Both the position numbers and the translations under genes were made by a program. A model generated the notes under the pieces. It did no database searches, was not told where the DNA came from, and saw only the letters and a list, made by a program, of their open reading frames with translations. Of a stretch of 64,000 nt of DNA, positions 9,043-19,630 are shown piece after piece. Numbering within the stretch: position 1 is the first letter of the stretch; every line of letters starts with the position of its first letter. The DNA lies in NCBI RefSeq assembly GCF_001418205.1, contig NZ_LIQF01000009.1:82565-146564 (forward strand), written 5' to 3'. The DNA is from Marinomonas fungiae (GTDB lineage Bacteria; Pseudomonadota; Gammaproteobacteria; Pseudomonadales; Marinomonadaceae).

Positions 9043-10116
9043 TTATTGATGCGTTAATTGTTCCGCGGCCATGGCGGTTCCTAACACACGCGCACGAATT
9101 TTAGCGAAAGCCGTTTCACGCGTAGTAGAGACGTCATCACAAAAAGGTGAAAAGCCACAATCATCTGTGGTGCCTAGCTGTTCCAAGGGAATATAACGTG
9201 CCGCCAGTAAAACCCGCTGGCAAACCTCTTCCGGAGTTTCAATGTGAGGATCGATGACATCAATAACACCGATAAAGGCACGTTGATTCGGTTTTAAATA
9301 ACGCGCCACGATCTTTAAGGAGCGCTCTGGGTTGGTTTCTCCCGCCATGGCAATGTAAAAGTTGCCTGCTTTCAGCTCAAATAGACTCGGCAAAAGCTCG
9401 GCGTAATCGACGTCTGCACTGTGGGTCGAGTCGTGATCCGCGCCGGGGCATGTATGGATGCCAATCAGGGCTCGCTCTGCTTCGCTAAAGCGTTCCAATA
9501 CTCGATTATTAAGCTCAATAAAGGCATTCAATAAGCTACCACTTGGGTCGAGCTTGATGGCCAGACGCCCTTCCGTAAAATCAATTTGTACTTTATAGGC
9601 GCCCGCCTCAAAACAGCCACGAATTTCTTTTTCCTGCTCATCGACTAAGTCATTTAAAAAGTCTTCACGGCTATAATCCGCTAGGCTTTCTGCTGGGTAC
9701 AATAAACTTAGAGCGGAAATAGAGATAATAGACTGTTTAATCGGAAGATCGGTGAAACGTTTAGCAACATCGAACGTTTTGTATGCGTTGAGTATAAAAC
9801 GAAACGGGCCCGCCGTAAGACGCGGTAAACGTCGAACGTGACCATCTTGAAAGGGAATTTCGAAACCATCGGGGGCGAAATTCTTACCCCCCTCGACAGA
9901 ATAGGTGACAAAACTGTGCGACTTGCGTTGCTCTCCATCGCTTAGAATCGGTGAACCAGTCGCTGCAAAAGCGTGAATGGTCTCTTCAATCGCTTCTTCA
10001 TAGAGGGCCTCCATTGCCACAGAGTCAATCTTACCTTCATCAAACTGTCGCTGCGCCTGCATTAACTCAGGTGATCTTGGGATGCTTCCAATGGCTTCCG
10101 TAGGTATCAACATCAT
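9043..10116 (-). CDS. MetE-like cobalamin-independent methionine synthase family protein
   Basis: A 357-residue protein equal in size to the C-terminal catalytic half of MetE. The N-terminal half of real MetE is absent, so this belongs to the short MetE-like (UROD/MetE fold) group. Zinc ligands expected for the family are visible as IHTCPG and [11 protein letters not shown]. The latter is close to the Cys-containing signature of the catalytic domain. Such short forms may transfer methyl groups from donors other than 5-methyl-tetrahydrofolate, so methionine synthesis is not certain. It lies ten bases upstream of the broken kinase gene in the same direction, so the two may share a transcript. 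Confidence 0.75.
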   Translation of the reverse strand: MMLIPTEAIGSIPRSPELMQAQRQFDEGKIDSVAMEALYEEAIEETIHAFAATGSPILSDGEQRKSHSFVTYSVEGGKNFAPDGFEIPFQDGHVRRLPRLTAGPFRFILNAYKTFDVAKRFTDLPIKQSIISISALSLLYPAESLADYSREDFLNDLVDEQEKEIRGCFEAGAYKVQIDFTEGRLAIKLDPSGSLLNAFIELNNRVLERFSEAERALIGIHTCPGADHDSTHSADVDYAELLPSLFELKAGNFYIAMAGETNPERSLKIVARYLKPNQRAFIGVIDVIDPHIETPEEVCQRVLLAARYIPLEQLGTTDDCGFSPFCDDVSTTRETAFAKIRARVLGTAMAAEQLTHQ

Positions 10117-10293
10117 TGCTTAACTCCTTTCTCAAATACTCAAGCAATATCCTAACTGCTTTGCTAACTAGCAGTTTAGACCATTCTCCCGTTATGGAAA
10201 AAGAAACCAGCCTTCATACTGCAGCAGTCTGTAGAATTTGAGCTTAAATGGAAGCAGATCGAATGAGCAGCGCTTAAGAAAACAGAACACAAC

Positions 10294-11097
10294 TCACTTT
10301 GGGGGCTCGTTCAACAGCGCTTCGATGATCCGTTGCAGTTGCGCACGAATGTCTGGCCGTTTCTTAGCATCAAGTTGATAGTGCTGCTGCGCCGCCTTAT
10401 CTAAGTCCAGATAGGTGGCTTGAGAGAGTTCTAATTGGATCGCATGAATCCCCTGCTCGGGTTGACCAAAGTGGCGGGTAATATAACCCCCTTTAAAACG
10501 GCCATTGCTGACTTGGCTGAAACGACTTTCGACCACACCTGTTACCGCATCAAGTAAAGCGGCGCCGCAGGCATTACCATCGTTTGTGCCCCAGTTAAAG
10601 TCAGGCAAGGTCCCCTCAAATAGCATGGGGACTTGAGCAGGAATGGAGTGGGCATCAAACAGGATCGCGTAGCCGAACTTATCCTTTAGTCGCGCCAATT
10701 CCTGTGCAATGGTGTGATGATAAGGCGCCCAAATGTGCTCTTTGCACCAGTGACGATGCTCTGCGGTCGGCGTTTGGCCCGCTTTAAATAGAGGCCTCTC
10801 GCTGAAAAGAATCTCGGGGAATAAGCCTGTCGTTTTGCTTTGATACAAGGGCTTATCATCGTAGGGACGATTCAGGTCGATCACATAGCGAGAGTAGTTG
10901 GCAGTAATACGGCTGACCTTCAGCTGATCTATGAAGTCATATAGCTCAGGAATGTACCAGTCCGTATCTGGCAGAGCCGTGGCAGCCTCCGTTAGCCCAG
11001 CCGCCACGGCCTGCGTTAACGCTAGCCCCGAATGAGGCATACTGACCAATAATGGTGAATCGCCTTGAGAAAAGTTGAACGCTGGCACCTTGGTCAT
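10294..11097 (-). CDS. hutG: N-formylglutamate deformylase
   Basis: A 267-residue zinc-dependent amidohydrolase that releases glutamate and formate from N-formylglutamate, the last step of the five-step histidine pathway. Supporting motifs are SMPHSGLALT near the N-terminus, DLNRPYDD, and the metal-site segment LFDAHSIPAQVPMLFEGTLPDFNWGTNDG. Its ATG overlaps the hutI stop by four bases, so it is translationally coupled and last in the hutUHIG order. The presence of hutF in the same locus supplies its substrate. A 177-base gap follows, with no clear terminator. Confidence 0.9.
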   Translation of the reverse strand: MTKVPAFNFSQGDSPLLVSMPHSGLALTQAVAAGLTEAATALPDTDWYIPELYDFIDQLKVSRITANYSRYVIDLNRPYDDKPLYQSKTTGLFPEILFSERPLFKAGQTPTAEHRHWCKEHIWAPYHHTIAQELARLKDKFGYAILFDAHSIPAQVPMLFEGTLPDFNWGTNDGNACGAALLDAVTGVVESRFSQVSNGRFKGGYITRHFGQPEQGIHAIQLELSQATYLDLDKAAQQHYQLDAKKRPDIRAQLQRIIEALLNEPPK

Positions 11098-12326
11098 GTT
11101 AGCTCTCCGTTGTATACCCGATGTTGTAACAGTTGACCGCCAACCCAGTAGCTCAGTTCCCCGGGGCTTGCGACATTCCAGTGGATAAAGTTGGCCTTTT
11201 TCCCCACGGCTAACGATCCCACTTGATCCGCTATGCCTAAGGCTTTCGCGCCATTAAGGGTAGCGCCCGCGAGCGCTTCTTCTGGTGTCATGGCAAATAA
11301 AGTACAGGCCATGTTCATCATTAGACGTAACGACAACACCGGCGCGGTACCAGGATTGGCATCCGTTGCGATGGCCATGGGCACACCGTGTTTACGAAAC
11401 AGCTCGATGGGGGGCTTTTGCGTCTCCCGCAATACATAAAAAGCCCCAGGTAAGATTACTGCCACAGTGCCCGCCTGCGCCATGGCAATCACATCGGCTT
11501 CGGTGACATACTCCAAATGATCTGCCGACAGGGCGTGATACCCCGCCGCCATGGAAGCGCCACCGAGCGCAGACAGTTGCTCGGCATGCAGTTTAACCGG
11601 TAAACCTAATGCCTGAGCCGCCTTGAAGTAACGCTCCGTCTGCTCGACGCTAAAACCAATGCCCTCACAGAAGGCATCCACCGCATCTGCGAGACCCAGT
11701 TGCGCGACCTTGGGCAACAACTCATCACACAGATAATCGATGTAATCGTCAGCCCGATCAGCGTATTCCAAAGGCAATGCATGGGCGGCCAAGCAGGTGG
11801 TTTTAATATCCACAGAGTGCTTGTCTAACAAGGCTTTGGCCGCCTGCAACATGGCAATTTCGCTTTGGCTCGTTAAGCCATAGCCCGACTTAATTTCCAG
11901 TGTAGTAACGCCGTCGGCCATCAAACTGCGCAAACGAGGCTCCGCACTGTCCACAAGCTGCGCCACAGTTGCCGCGCGAGTTGCATTGACCGAAGAAAGA
12001 ATGCCACCACCCGCTTTGGCAATGTCTTGATAACTTGCCCCATTGAGCCGCATTTCAAATTCGTTGGCACGATTGCCGCCAAATACCAGATGCGTATGAC
12101 AGTCCACTAAGCCCGGTGTAATCAAACCACCATCCCATTCATAGGTATACGCCGCATGATACTGAGGCAGATCTGAAGCAACGCCGAGCCAGACAATTTG
12201 ACCATTCTTCACGGCGATGGCGCCTTGCTCGATCAGGTTATAGCGACCATCTTCCATGGTTGCAATATTAGCCCCAAGCCATACGCTGTCCCAATCATGT
12301 TGAGTTTCATGCTCTGTCATACTCAT
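11094..12326 (-). CDS. hutI: Imidazolonepropionase
   Basis: A 410-residue amidohydrolase-family enzyme that opens the ring of 4-imidazolone-5-propionate to give N-formimino-glutamate. The metal site is visible as DCHTHLVFGG, then LHAEQ (KLHAEQLSALGG), the SADHLEY segment and ATDANPGTAP. Length matches the family (about 405). It lies between hutH (seven bases away) and hutG (four-base overlap), so it is part of one transcript. Confidence 0.95.
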   Translation of the reverse strand: MSMTEHETQHDWDSVWLGANIATMEDGRYNLIEQGAIAVKNGQIVWLGVASDLPQYHAAYTYEWDGGLITPGLVDCHTHLVFGGNRANEFEMRLNGASYQDIAKAGGGILSSVNATRAATVAQLVDSAEPRLRSLMADGVTTLEIKSGYGLTSQSEIAMLQAAKALLDKHSVDIKTTCLAAHALPLEYADRADDYIDYLCDELLPKVAQLGLADAVDAFCEGIGFSVEQTERYFKAAQALGLPVKLHAEQLSALGGASMAAGYHALSADHLEYVTEADVIAMAQAGTVAVILPGAFYVLRETQKPPIELFRKHGVPMAIATDANPGTAPVLSLRLMMNMACTLFAMTPEEALAGATLNGAKALGIADQVGSLAVGKKANFIHWNVASPGELSYWVGGQLLQHRVYNGELT

Positions 12327-12333
12327 CCCCTAC

Positions 12334-13872
12334 TTATTGACCAAAGCTCGGCAAGAGTTCTGCGGGCATCAGGCCATTGTGTGCGGCGCTCTTAATAAGT
12401 TCCGTCGCCTTTTCAATGTCTGCGGCAAAGTAGCGGTCCTTATCGTAAAAAGTTACATGAGAGCGCAATTCGGCTTTGGCTTGTTCTAAGATGGGCGTGG
12501 TTTTCAACGGTGCACGAAAATCCAAGCCTTGCGCGGAGGCCAACAACTCAACTGCCAGAATACCGCGAGTATTTTCCGCCATATCTCGCAAACGACGCGC
12601 CGCGAACGTTGCCATGGATACATGGTCTTCTTGGTTGGCAGAAGTCGGCAAGCTGTCTACCGACGCAGGATGAGCAAAGGTTTTGTTTTCGCTGGCGAGC
12701 GCCGCCGCGGTCACCTGAGCAATCATAAAGCCGGAGTTCACACCGCCATTGTCCACCAAGAACGGTGGCAATTTGCTTAAGCTACTATCAATCAACAACG
12801 CCATACGACGTTCTGACAAGCTGCCAATCTCAGCAATCGCCAAGGCCAAGTTATCCGCTGCCATGGCGACAGGTTCCGCATGGAAGTTGCCGCCCGAAAT
12901 GATGTCACCATCTTCAGCGAACACTAACGGGTTATCCGATACCGAGTTCGCTTCCACAACCAAAGTGTTAGCAGCATTTCGAATTTGTTCCAAACAAGCT
13001 CCCATTACTTGGGGCTGACAGCGTAACGAGTATGGATCTTGTACCTTTTCACAGCCCACATGGGAGTTTCCAATATCACTGCTGTCTGTTAACAAATGAC
13101 GATAAGCCGCGGCCACATCGATTTGCGTGCGATGGCCACGCACTTGGTGAATACGATCATCAAATGGACGACGACTGCCTAATGCAGCTTCCACAGAAAA
13201 CGCACCACAGGTAATGGCTGTAGCAAATAAGTCTTCCGCTTCAAACAAGCCCTCTAGAGCAAACGCTGTCGACGCTTGGGTACCGTTAAGTAACGCCAAG
13301 CCTTCTTTCGGTGCTAAAGTAATGGGCGCCAGTCCTGCTACTGCCAAGGCCGCTTTACCAGACAGTATTTCCCCTTGATAGCGGGCTTTACCCTCTCCGA
13401 GCAGCAAGGCACTCATATGAGCCAGCGGTGCTAAATCTCCGGATGCCCCGACCGAGCCTTTCTTGGGAATGCAAGGATAGACTTCTTTATTAATCAAGGT
13501 AATCAGCGCCTCGATCACTTCTAAACGGATACCAGAAAAACCACGAGCCAAACTGTTTACTTTCAAGGTCATGACCAGCTTAACCGTGGCATCGTCCATC
13601 AGCGCACCGGTACCTGCCGCATGGGACAGCACAATGCTGCGTTGCAGTTCCTCAAGGTCTTCCGGAGCAATGCGGGTATTGGCAAGCAGACCAAAACCGG
13701 TATTGATACCATATACGGTACGATCCTCACGGATCACATCGTTGACCACTTGAGTGCTGGCTTCAATAGCTGGGATCGCCGCAGGATCTAAGCTGATTTT
13801 GACATGACGGCGGCTGATTTGGCGTAACTGCGCTAGGCTCAATTGACCAGGTTTTAGGGTTAGTTCAAACAT
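12334..13872 (-). CDS. hutH: Histidine ammonia-lyase
   Basis: A 512-residue enzyme that eliminates ammonia from L-histidine to give urocanate. The residues forming the MIO prosthetic group, Ala143-Ser144-Gly145, are present in [15 protein letters not shown]. Other conserved parts are VYGINTGFG with the catalytic Tyr and [14 protein letters not shown] (here [18 protein letters not shown]). The length is typical. It is third from the promoter end, 21 bases after hutU in the same direction. Confidence 0.96.
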   Translation of the reverse strand: MFELTLKPGQLSLAQLRQISRRHVKISLDPAAIPAIEASTQVVNDVIREDRTVYGINTGFGLLANTRIAPEDLEELQRSIVLSHAAGTGALMDDATVKLVMTLKVNSLARGFSGIRLEVIEALITLINKEVYPCIPKKGSVGASGDLAPLAHMSALLLGEGKARYQGEILSGKAALAVAGLAPITLAPKEGLALLNGTQASTAFALEGLFEAEDLFATAITCGAFSVEAALGSRRPFDDRIHQVRGHRTQIDVAAAYRHLLTDSSDIGNSHVGCEKVQDPYSLRCQPQVMGACLEQIRNAANTLVVEANSVSDNPLVFAEDGDIISGGNFHAEPVAMAADNLALAIAEIGSLSERRMALLIDSSLSKLPPFLVDNGGVNSGFMIAQVTAAALASENKTFAHPASVDSLPTSANQEDHVSMATFAARRLRDMAENTRGILAVELLASAQGLDFRAPLKTTPILEQAKAELRSHVTFYDKDRYFAADIEKATELIKSAAHNGLMPAELLPSFGQ

Positions 13873-13893
13873 ACTTTGCTTCTCATCCGTCCG

Positions 13894-15579
13894 TTATTTA
13901 GTTGGCTTAGTAATCATTGGCAGGTGCAAACCCTGCTCTTTGGCGCATTCAATGGCGATGTCGTAACCTGCGTCCGCATGGCGCATCACCCCTGTAGCTG
14001 GGTCATTGTGTAACACGCGGGCAATGCGCTCGGCGGCTTCATCAGTACCGTCACAGACAATCACCACACCAGAATGTTGCGAGAAGCCCATGCCCACACC
14101 ACCACCGTGATGCAAAGATACCCAAGTCGCGCCAGAGGCTGTGTTCAACAACGCGTTCAGCAGTGGCCAATCGGATACTGCATCAGAGCCATCTTTCATA
14201 TCCTCCGTTTCTCGGTTAGGACTCGCCACAGAGCCAGAATCCAGATGGTCTCGACCAATCACCACAGGCGCTGACAATTCACCGGAGCGCACCATTTCGT
14301 TAAAGGCTAGGCCAAGTTTGGCCCGCTGACCAAGTCCGACCCAACAGATGCGCGCGGGCAAACCCTGAAACTGAATGCGCTCTCGGGCCATATCGAGCCA
14401 ATGGTGTAGGTGCTCATCATCAGGGATCAACTCTTTGACTTTGGCATCGGTTTTATAGATGTCTTGCGGATCACCCGACAAGGCAGCCCAGCGGAACGGG
14501 CCGATGCCACGACAGAACAAGGGACGAATGTAAGCCGGCACAAAGCCGGGGAAATCAAAGGCATGCTCGACACCTTCTTCCAGCGCCATTTGGCGAATGT
14601 TGTTTCCGTAATCAAACGTCGGCACGCCCATTTTCTGAAATGCCAGCATGGCTGTTACATGGACCGCCATACTCTGTTTCGCGGCTTTCGTAGTCGCTGC
14701 AGGATCTTGTTGCGCCGCCGCTTTGTACCCCTCCCAAGTCATGCCTTGCGGTAAGTAGCCATTGAGCGGATCGTGGGCGGAGGTTTGGTCGGTCACCATA
14801 TCGGGTTTAACACCGCGTTTGACCAACTCAGGTAGGATGTCTGCCGCATTGCCACACAAGGCGATCGAAATGGCTTTGCCTTCACTGGTATAGCGTTTGA
14901 TACGCGCCAACGCATCGTCTAAATCGCTCGCTTGCTCATCCACGTAACGGGTACGCAAGCGGAAGTCGATACGACTTTGCTGACATTCAATGTTTAGCGA
15001 GCAAGCTCCAGCCAAGGTCGCCGCCAAAGGCTGTGCTCCGCCCATGCCGCCTAAGCCTGCGGTCAAAATCCAACGTCCGGTTAAATCCCCACCGTAATGC
15101 TGACGGCCCGCTTCAACAAAGGTTTCGTAGGTGCCTTGTACAATGCCTTGGCTACCAATGTAGATCCAAGAGCCTGCGGTCATCTGACCGTACATGGCAA
15201 GCCCCTTGGCATCCAATTCGTTAAAATGCTCCCAAGTGGCCCAGTGGGGAACCAAGTTAGAGTTGGCGATCAACACGCGCGGTGCATTGCTGTGGGTTTT
15301 GAAGACGCCTACAGGCTTGCCCGATTGCACCAACAAAGTTTCGTCGGCTTCCAAATTTTTCAGAGTGGCAACGATCTGGTCATAGCATTCCCAATTACGC
15401 GCGGCACGGCCAATGCCACCATACACCACCAGTTCTTCTGGATTCTCAGCCACCTCGGGATCGAGGTTATTCATCAGCATGCGCAGCGGTGCTTCGGTGA
15501 GCCAGCTTTTGGCGTTGAGAGTGGTGCCGCGTGGAGCGCGAATTTCACCTTGGCGATAGCGATTGTCTGTCATGGTCAT
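13894..15579 (-). CDS. hutU: Urocanate hydratase
   Basis: A 561-residue NAD-dependent urocanase converting urocanate to imidazolone-propionate. Recognisable segments are [17 protein letters not shown], the glycine-rich [19 protein letters not shown] nucleotide-binding region, [12 protein letters not shown] and [19 protein letters not shown] near the active site. It is the first gene of the hutUHIG unit. A HutC-type operator lies 48-60 bases upstream of its start codon, so repression by HutC and induction by urocanate are expected. Confidence 0.96.
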   Translation of the reverse strand: MTMTDNRYRQGEIRAPRGTTLNAKSWLTEAPLRMLMNNLDPEVAENPEELVVYGGIGRAARNWECYDQIVATLKNLEADETLLVQSGKPVGVFKTHSNAPRVLIANSNLVPHWATWEHFNELDAKGLAMYGQMTAGSWIYIGSQGIVQGTYETFVEAGRQHYGGDLTGRWILTAGLGGMGGAQPLAATLAGACSLNIECQQSRIDFRLRTRYVDEQASDLDDALARIKRYTSEGKAISIALCGNAADILPELVKRGVKPDMVTDQTSAHDPLNGYLPQGMTWEGYKAAAQQDPAATTKAAKQSMAVHVTAMLAFQKMGVPTFDYGNNIRQMALEEGVEHAFDFPGFVPAYIRPLFCRGIGPFRWAALSGDPQDIYKTDAKVKELIPDDEHLHHWLDMARERIQFQGLPARICWVGLGQRAKLGLAFNEMVRSGELSAPVVIGRDHLDSGSVASPNRETEDMKDGSDAVSDWPLLNALLNTASGATWVSLHHGGGVGMGFSQHSGVVIVCDGTDEAAERIARVLHNDPATGVMRHADAGYDIAIECAKEQGLHLPMITKPTK

Positions 15580-15626
15580 ACCTTCTTATTGTTAATCGTC
15601 TCTAGGGGTGATGTAATCTTACAAAC

Positions 15627-15639
15627 ATGTATATACAAG
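15627..15639. promoter_or_regulatory. Candidate HutC operator upstream of hutU
   Basis: ATGTATATACAAG contains the perfect palindrome TGTATATACA, which fits the GTnTAnAC core bound by HutC-type GntR regulators. It sits in the 142-base gap between hutC and hutU, and a nearly identical site lies in the hutC-hutF gap. Confidence 0.75.
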
Positions 15640-15721
15640 TCATTTTTAGAAAATAGAAGGGATTGCTTACTGATGCAAGTTTTTTTTAAGGCTGGAACGA
15701 CGTAAAGATCAGAATCCGCGA

Positions 15722-16477
15722 CTAGCGACTAAAATGACCGAACAGTTGGAAACGGCTACCAGGATGTAGTAGACGAGCAGCAGTGACGATTTGCTCACCC
15801 GACCAAGTGCGACGTTTGATCTGCAAGCAAGGTTCATTGGCATTCACCTGCAGCAGTTCGCATTCGCGGGCATTGGGCAACACGGCTTCCACCAAATGCT
15901 CCCCTTCAGTCATGGGGGCCGCTTGCATCAGATAGACATAGGGGGTCTGGCGAGTGAAATCTTGCTCAGCGTACGCTGGGGCTAAGGCCGCATTGACGGT
16001 ACGCTCTTCGAGCTGAATCGGCAGGTCATTTTCAAAGTGTAAAATGATTGATCGGAAAATCTCCTGATTAGTACGCACACCAAGGGTAATGGCCTCTTCC
16101 ACGGTGGCTTTACCACGGACTAATAACAATTGTTCGGCGCGATAGACTGCGCCACGGGAAGCCACTTCTTCGGCAATATTATGCACTTCAAACAAGGCTG
16201 AATGAGCCTTTTTCTGCGCCACAAAGGTGCCGAGGCCTTGCTGACGAGTCAGCACCCCTTCGGCGGTTAATTCTCGCAAAGCACGATTGACCGTCATACG
16301 GCTGACATTGAGCGCCTTCACCCACTCGGCTTCAGAGGGAACTCGTTGATTGACTTGCCACTGGCCCGAAGCGACTTTGTGGGCAATCGCTTGCTTCAAG
16401 CGCGCATAGATCGGCGCTGGTGTGTCCGGCAAATCGGCAAAGAAGTTGTCCAACAAAGTTGAAGTCGAATCGGCCAC
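15722..16477 (-). CDS. hutC: Histidine utilisation repressor, GntR/HutC family
   Basis: A 251-residue regulator with an N-terminal winged helix (residues about 20-85, with RVPSEAEWVKALNVSRMTVNRALRELTAEGVLTRQQGLGTFVA) and a C-terminal UTRA ligand domain (about 100-245, with SIILHFENDLPIQLEERTVNA). In characterised relatives urocanate binding releases the repressor from DNA. It is divergent from hutF and upstream of hutUHIG, with matching operators in both gaps. Autoregulation is likely because one site lies just before its own start. Confidence 0.92.
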   Translation of the reverse strand: MADSTSTLLDNFFADLPDTPAPIYARLKQAIAHKVASGQWQVNQRVPSEAEWVKALNVSRMTVNRALRELTAEGVLTRQQGLGTFVAQKKAHSALFEVHNIAEEVASRGAVYRAEQLLLVRGKATVEEAITLGVRTNQEIFRSIILHFENDLPIQLEERTVNAALAPAYAEQDFTRQTPYVYLMQAAPMTEGEHLVEAVLPNARECELLQVNANEPCLQIKRRTWSGEQIVTAARLLHPGSRFQLFGHFSR

Positions 16478-16547
16478 AGTGGCTCCCTGTTAAGCGTGAT
16501 ATAGAAAGTAAAAGTATACCCTTGTTGCTTGTATTTAAAAACATTAG

Positions 16548-16560
16548 CTTGTATATACAT
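16548..16560. promoter_or_regulatory. Candidate HutC operator between hutC and hutF
   Basis: CTTGTATATACAT with the perfect core TGTATATACA at 16550-16559, the same core as the site at 15627. A looser half match (CTTGTATTT) lies 18 bases to the left. Its position between divergent hutC and hutF would let one site control both. Confidence 0.75.
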
Positions 16561-16591
16561 ATTAGACAAATCATTAAAAGGCTACTTGGGT

Positions 16592-17950
16592 ATGACTCGC
16601 TTTTTTGCCTCATTGGCGTATCTGCAACATGGTTGGGCTAAAAACGTTCTGCTGACCGTTGTGAACGGCCATATTGATCAAATTGAAGAAGACAGCGATC
16701 CAGCGCTGGCAGATGTGGTACTAAATGGCCCCGTGCTACCCACAGTGGCTAACCTGCATTCCCACGGATTTCAACGACTGATGGCGGGCATGGCAGAAAT
16801 TGCCCTCAATCCCGAAGACAGTTTTTGGAGCTGGCGCGATGTGATGTATCAAACCGCCCGAGAACTTGGCCCTGAAGCCTTGCAAGTGATTGCCAGTAAA
16901 CTCTATATCGAGTTGTTAAAAGGCGGCTTTACCCAAGTGGCCGAATTCCACTATTTGCATAATCAGCCAGATGGCAGCCCTTACCCCAAAGTAACGGAAC
17001 TGGGTGACGCCATGTTACGTGCAGGACAGGACGTGGGCATGGGCGTTACTCTCCTACCTGCCTTGTACCAATATTCTGGCTTCGGACAACAAGCGCCTAA
17101 GGCCGGACAGCAGCGTTTTGTACAATCCACTCAAGCTTATATTGATCAGTATCGCGCCTATCAAGCAAGTATCGATTCCTATCCTCTGCATCGATTAGGT
17201 CTGTGTTTTCACTCTCTGCGCGCCACCGACTTTGCCGCTATTAAACAAGTCCTTAGCAAACTCCATCAGAGCCAGCCAATACATATACACATCGCTGAAC
17301 AACTTAAAGAAGTGGACGACTGCCTCCACTATTGTGACAAACGGCCAGTACAGAGGTTAGTGGAAGAATGCGCGCTGGACCAACATTGGACGCTGATTCA
17401 CGCCACTCATTTATCACAAGAAGAACTGCGAGCGATTGCCCAAGCCGGAGCCTGTGTTGGCATTTGCACCACGACTGAGGCGAATCTTGGAGATGGTCTA
17501 TTCCCTGCTCGGGCATTTGAGCAAGCGGGAGGCATTTGGGGGATCGGCACTGACAGCCATGTCAGTACCTCATTACAGGAGGAGCTGCGCTGGTTTGAAT
17601 ACGGTCAACGCCTTAGCGAGCACAAACGCAATCGACTTTACAGCGAGGCACAGCCACGCATTGGCAATCATCTGTTTGATCGCACACTGCAAGGAGGCAA
17701 CCAAGCCTGTGGCGTACAACTGGGCTTAGCTCAGGGCAGCCGCGCCGATTGGATGGTCTGGGATGATAAGGAACCTTTTATCCAAGCCAGTAAAGCAGAA
17801 GACTTGATCAACCGCTGGCTGTTTGGCCTGAGCGGCAATCCCATTAAAGATGTCTATGTGGCCGGACAACAGGTCATCAAACAAGGTCAACATGCCCTCG
17901 ATCAACAGACCAACGAAGCCTTTGCTGACCTCGTACGCCAATATTTCTAG
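16592..17950 (+). CDS. hutF: Formimidoylglutamate deiminase
   Basis: A 452-residue amidohydrolase that hydrolyses N-formimino-L-glutamate to N-formyl-L-glutamate and ammonia, the step that distinguishes the five-step hut route from the direct formiminoglutamase route. Metal-site motifs are NLHSHGFQRL, HIHIAEQ, IHATHL and GIGTDSHVS. The frame extends back to 16529, but the ATG at 16592 (MTRFFASLAYLQHGWAKNV) fits family N-termini and has AAAGG 11 bases ahead. It is divergent from hutC, with an operator between them. Confidence 0.93.
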   Translation: MTRFFASLAYLQHGWAKNVLLTVVNGHIDQIEEDSDPALADVVLNGPVLPTVANLHSHGFQRLMAGMAEIALNPEDSFWSWRDVMYQTARELGPEALQVIASKLYIELLKGGFTQVAEFHYLHNQPDGSPYPKVTELGDAMLRAGQDVGMGVTLLPALYQYSGFGQQAPKAGQQRFVQSTQAYIDQYRAYQASIDSYPLHRLGLCFHSLRATDFAAIKQVLSKLHQSQPIHIHIAEQLKEVDDCLHYCDKRPVQRLVEECALDQHWTLIHATHLSQEELRAIAQAGACVGICTTTEANLGDGLFPARAFEQAGGIWGIGTDSHVSTSLQEELRWFEYGQRLSEHKRNRLYSEAQPRIGNHLFDRTLQGGNQACGVQLGLAQGSRADWMVWDDKEPFIQASKAEDLINRWLFGLSGNPIKDVYVAGQQVIKQGQHALDQQTNEAFADLVRQYF

Positions 17951-18247
17951 TTACAACCCTGTGTGCTGGGTCTAACCCATTATTTTAAACGCAGGGTAAG
18001 GTACTTAAGAGATAACGACATTAAGAATGCTGTCTACGAGCTGTCTAAGTTTTATGCAATCCAGCACTTAAGCAAGCGAAATGCTGACTCAAGCCCCCTC
18101 GCTTAGCACACTTAGTAGGTCAGCCATATTAAAACTTGCTAAACCCCCTACTAAAATCTATGAACGAAGCGCTAGGGGATAAGGATTTTCTTAACCTAGC
18201 CGTGTTAAAATAGCGAAAATCTCACTTCCTCTAGTAAAGGATCATTC

Positions 18248-19468
18248 ATGACTTTGTCGACCAGCCAGTCAACCAACGTCGTTGTTGTTAGTAACTCTTC
18301 TGACAACCCTTTTGCCATTGATGTCGCTTATGCCATGGGCCAGCATGAAGACATTGCAGACATCATTAGCATGAAGCAATTTATGAACTCCGAGTTTTGT
18401 CCACGATTCATCTCTGATGAAGCGGATTTTGACAACATCGGACGTAAGCTTACAGGCAAATCTGTTGTTATTGTAAGCACGACTAGCCATGTGCAAAGCC
18501 GTCAAGAACTGGCCATGGCAAACTTCGTCATTGCTCGTGCTGCAAAGGAAAACGGTGCTTCGCGCGTTATCCTAGTTGAGCCAGACTTGTTCTACAGTGC
18601 ACAAGACCGTGGCCCAAGCAAAGACCTAGGCAAAACGAGCTTCGAGCGCGATATCAAAGATATCAAGAAGTTCGATGGCCAACCGTTTACCGCTAAGCTT
18701 TACGCGCAAATGCTAAAACTGTCTGGCGTTGATACGGTGATGACGATCCACAACCACTCAGATTCGGTTCAGCAGATCTTTAGTGAAGTGTTCGACGGTG
18801 ATTTCCACAACCTGATCCCATACGAAATCTACGCCCACTACCTCCTAAACTCTAACATCCTAAGTTACGGTGAAGAAGGTGAAGGCCTAGTATTGTGCGC
18901 ACCTGACAAAGGCGCGCGCGATTTCGTTAAGCAGATGTACAACACGCTTGGCCTGAACAAAGCCAAATTCATCATGCTGGACAAAGAGCGCACTGCCGAA
19001 CGTAAAGTTGAAATCACTCTTCACAAAGAAAGTGAGCACACCTTTGAAGGTTTAGACGGCGCCAGTATTGTTTTGTTTGATGACATGGTTCGTACGGGTT
19101 CTACCGTGGTTCAATCGTGCCAGTTCCTTAAGCAAATCAATCCAGAGCGCATGGTGTTTGCCGTATCACACTTCTACGCAAGTAATGAAGGCCGCGAACG
19201 TATGGCACACCCAGCGCTAGGTGAAATCCTAACGCTAAACACCTTGCCAACGATCCTAAACCGAGACGAGCAAGGCCGTTTGCGTAAGAAGATAGTGGTG
19301 CTTAAAGTTGAGAAATGGCTGGCACAAGAGCTATGCAAAATCCTTGGCCTACCGCCACAAAGCGAAGAGCTCAACCCTTACAAGATCGATATGTCGTCTA
19401 AAAACCCTCGTTTTAAACGCAAGATCTGGTACAGCGACGAACTACACGACCTGAACAAACACGGTTAA
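18248..19468 (+). CDS. Divergent, long PRPP-synthetase-like protein
   Basis: A 406-residue protein with the two phosphoribosyltransferase-type domains of ribose-phosphate pyrophosphokinase. The PRPP-binding loop is IVLFDDMVRTGSTVV, compared with VDDMIDTAGT in classical Prs. LFYSAQDRG corresponds to the ATP-contacting YARQDR segment, and IHNHSDSVQQIF to the metal-binding DLHADQIQGFF segment. It is about 90 residues longer than the usual 315, with extra sequence at the C-terminus (LCKILGLPPQSEELNPYKIDMSSKNPRFKRKIWYSDEL). It is probably a paralogue of the housekeeping enzyme; whether it makes PRPP or acts on another sugar phosphate is open. It is a single-gene unit with an AAAGGA ribosome site and a terminator. 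Confidence 0.75.
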   Translation: MTLSTSQSTNVVVVSNSSDNPFAIDVAYAMGQHEDIADIISMKQFMNSEFCPRFISDEADFDNIGRKLTGKSVVIVSTTSHVQSRQELAMANFVIARAAKENGASRVILVEPDLFYSAQDRGPSKDLGKTSFERDIKDIKKFDGQPFTAKLYAQMLKLSGVDTVMTIHNHSDSVQQIFSEVFDGDFHNLIPYEIYAHYLLNSNILSYGEEGEGLVLCAPDKGARDFVKQMYNTLGLNKAKFIMLDKERTAERKVEITLHKESEHTFEGLDGASIVLFDDMVRTGSTVVQSCQFLKQINPERMVFAVSHFYASNEGRERMAHPALGEILTLNTLPTILNRDEQGRLRKKIVVLKVEKWLAQELCKILGLPPQSEELNPYKIDMSSKNPRFKRKIWYSDELHDLNKHG

Positions 19469-19479
19469 GTAGAATCACA

Positions 19480-19509
19480 GAGCCCGTCTTCGACGGGCTT
19501 TGTTTTTTC
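19480..19509 (+). terminator. Rho-independent terminator
   Basis: AGCCCGTC / GACGGGCT stem with a three-base loop, then TTGTTTTTT. It follows the PRPP-synthetase-like gene by about a dozen bases. A second GC-rich stem (AGCCCC / GGGGCT, 19510-19530) follows directly. Confidence 0.9.
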
Positions 19510-19575
19510 AGCCCCAGCAATCGCGGGGCTGGGAATCGGTGAAACGTGTTATTGTTTGAAAAAAGCGGCTTGAGC

Positions 19576-19606
19576 AAAAAAAGCCCCACTCAATGAGCAG
19601 GGCTTT
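19576..19606 (-). terminator. Rho-independent terminator of mqo
   Basis: Read on the minus strand, AAAGCCC and GGGCTTT are paired around a 13-base loop and followed by a run of T. It lies 25 bases past the mqo stop. Confidence 0.82.
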
Positions 19607-19630
19607 CTAAGATCAAAGCAACGGGAGCTA

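Noticed and set aside
9043..10116. Calling the MetE-like gene metE
   Set aside because: It lacks the whole N-terminal half of MetE, so methionine synthesis is not shown.
15097..15705. A 202-codon plus-strand frame opposite hutU
   Set aside because: It is the shadow of the strongly supported hutU gene, with no ribosome site or recognisable protein.
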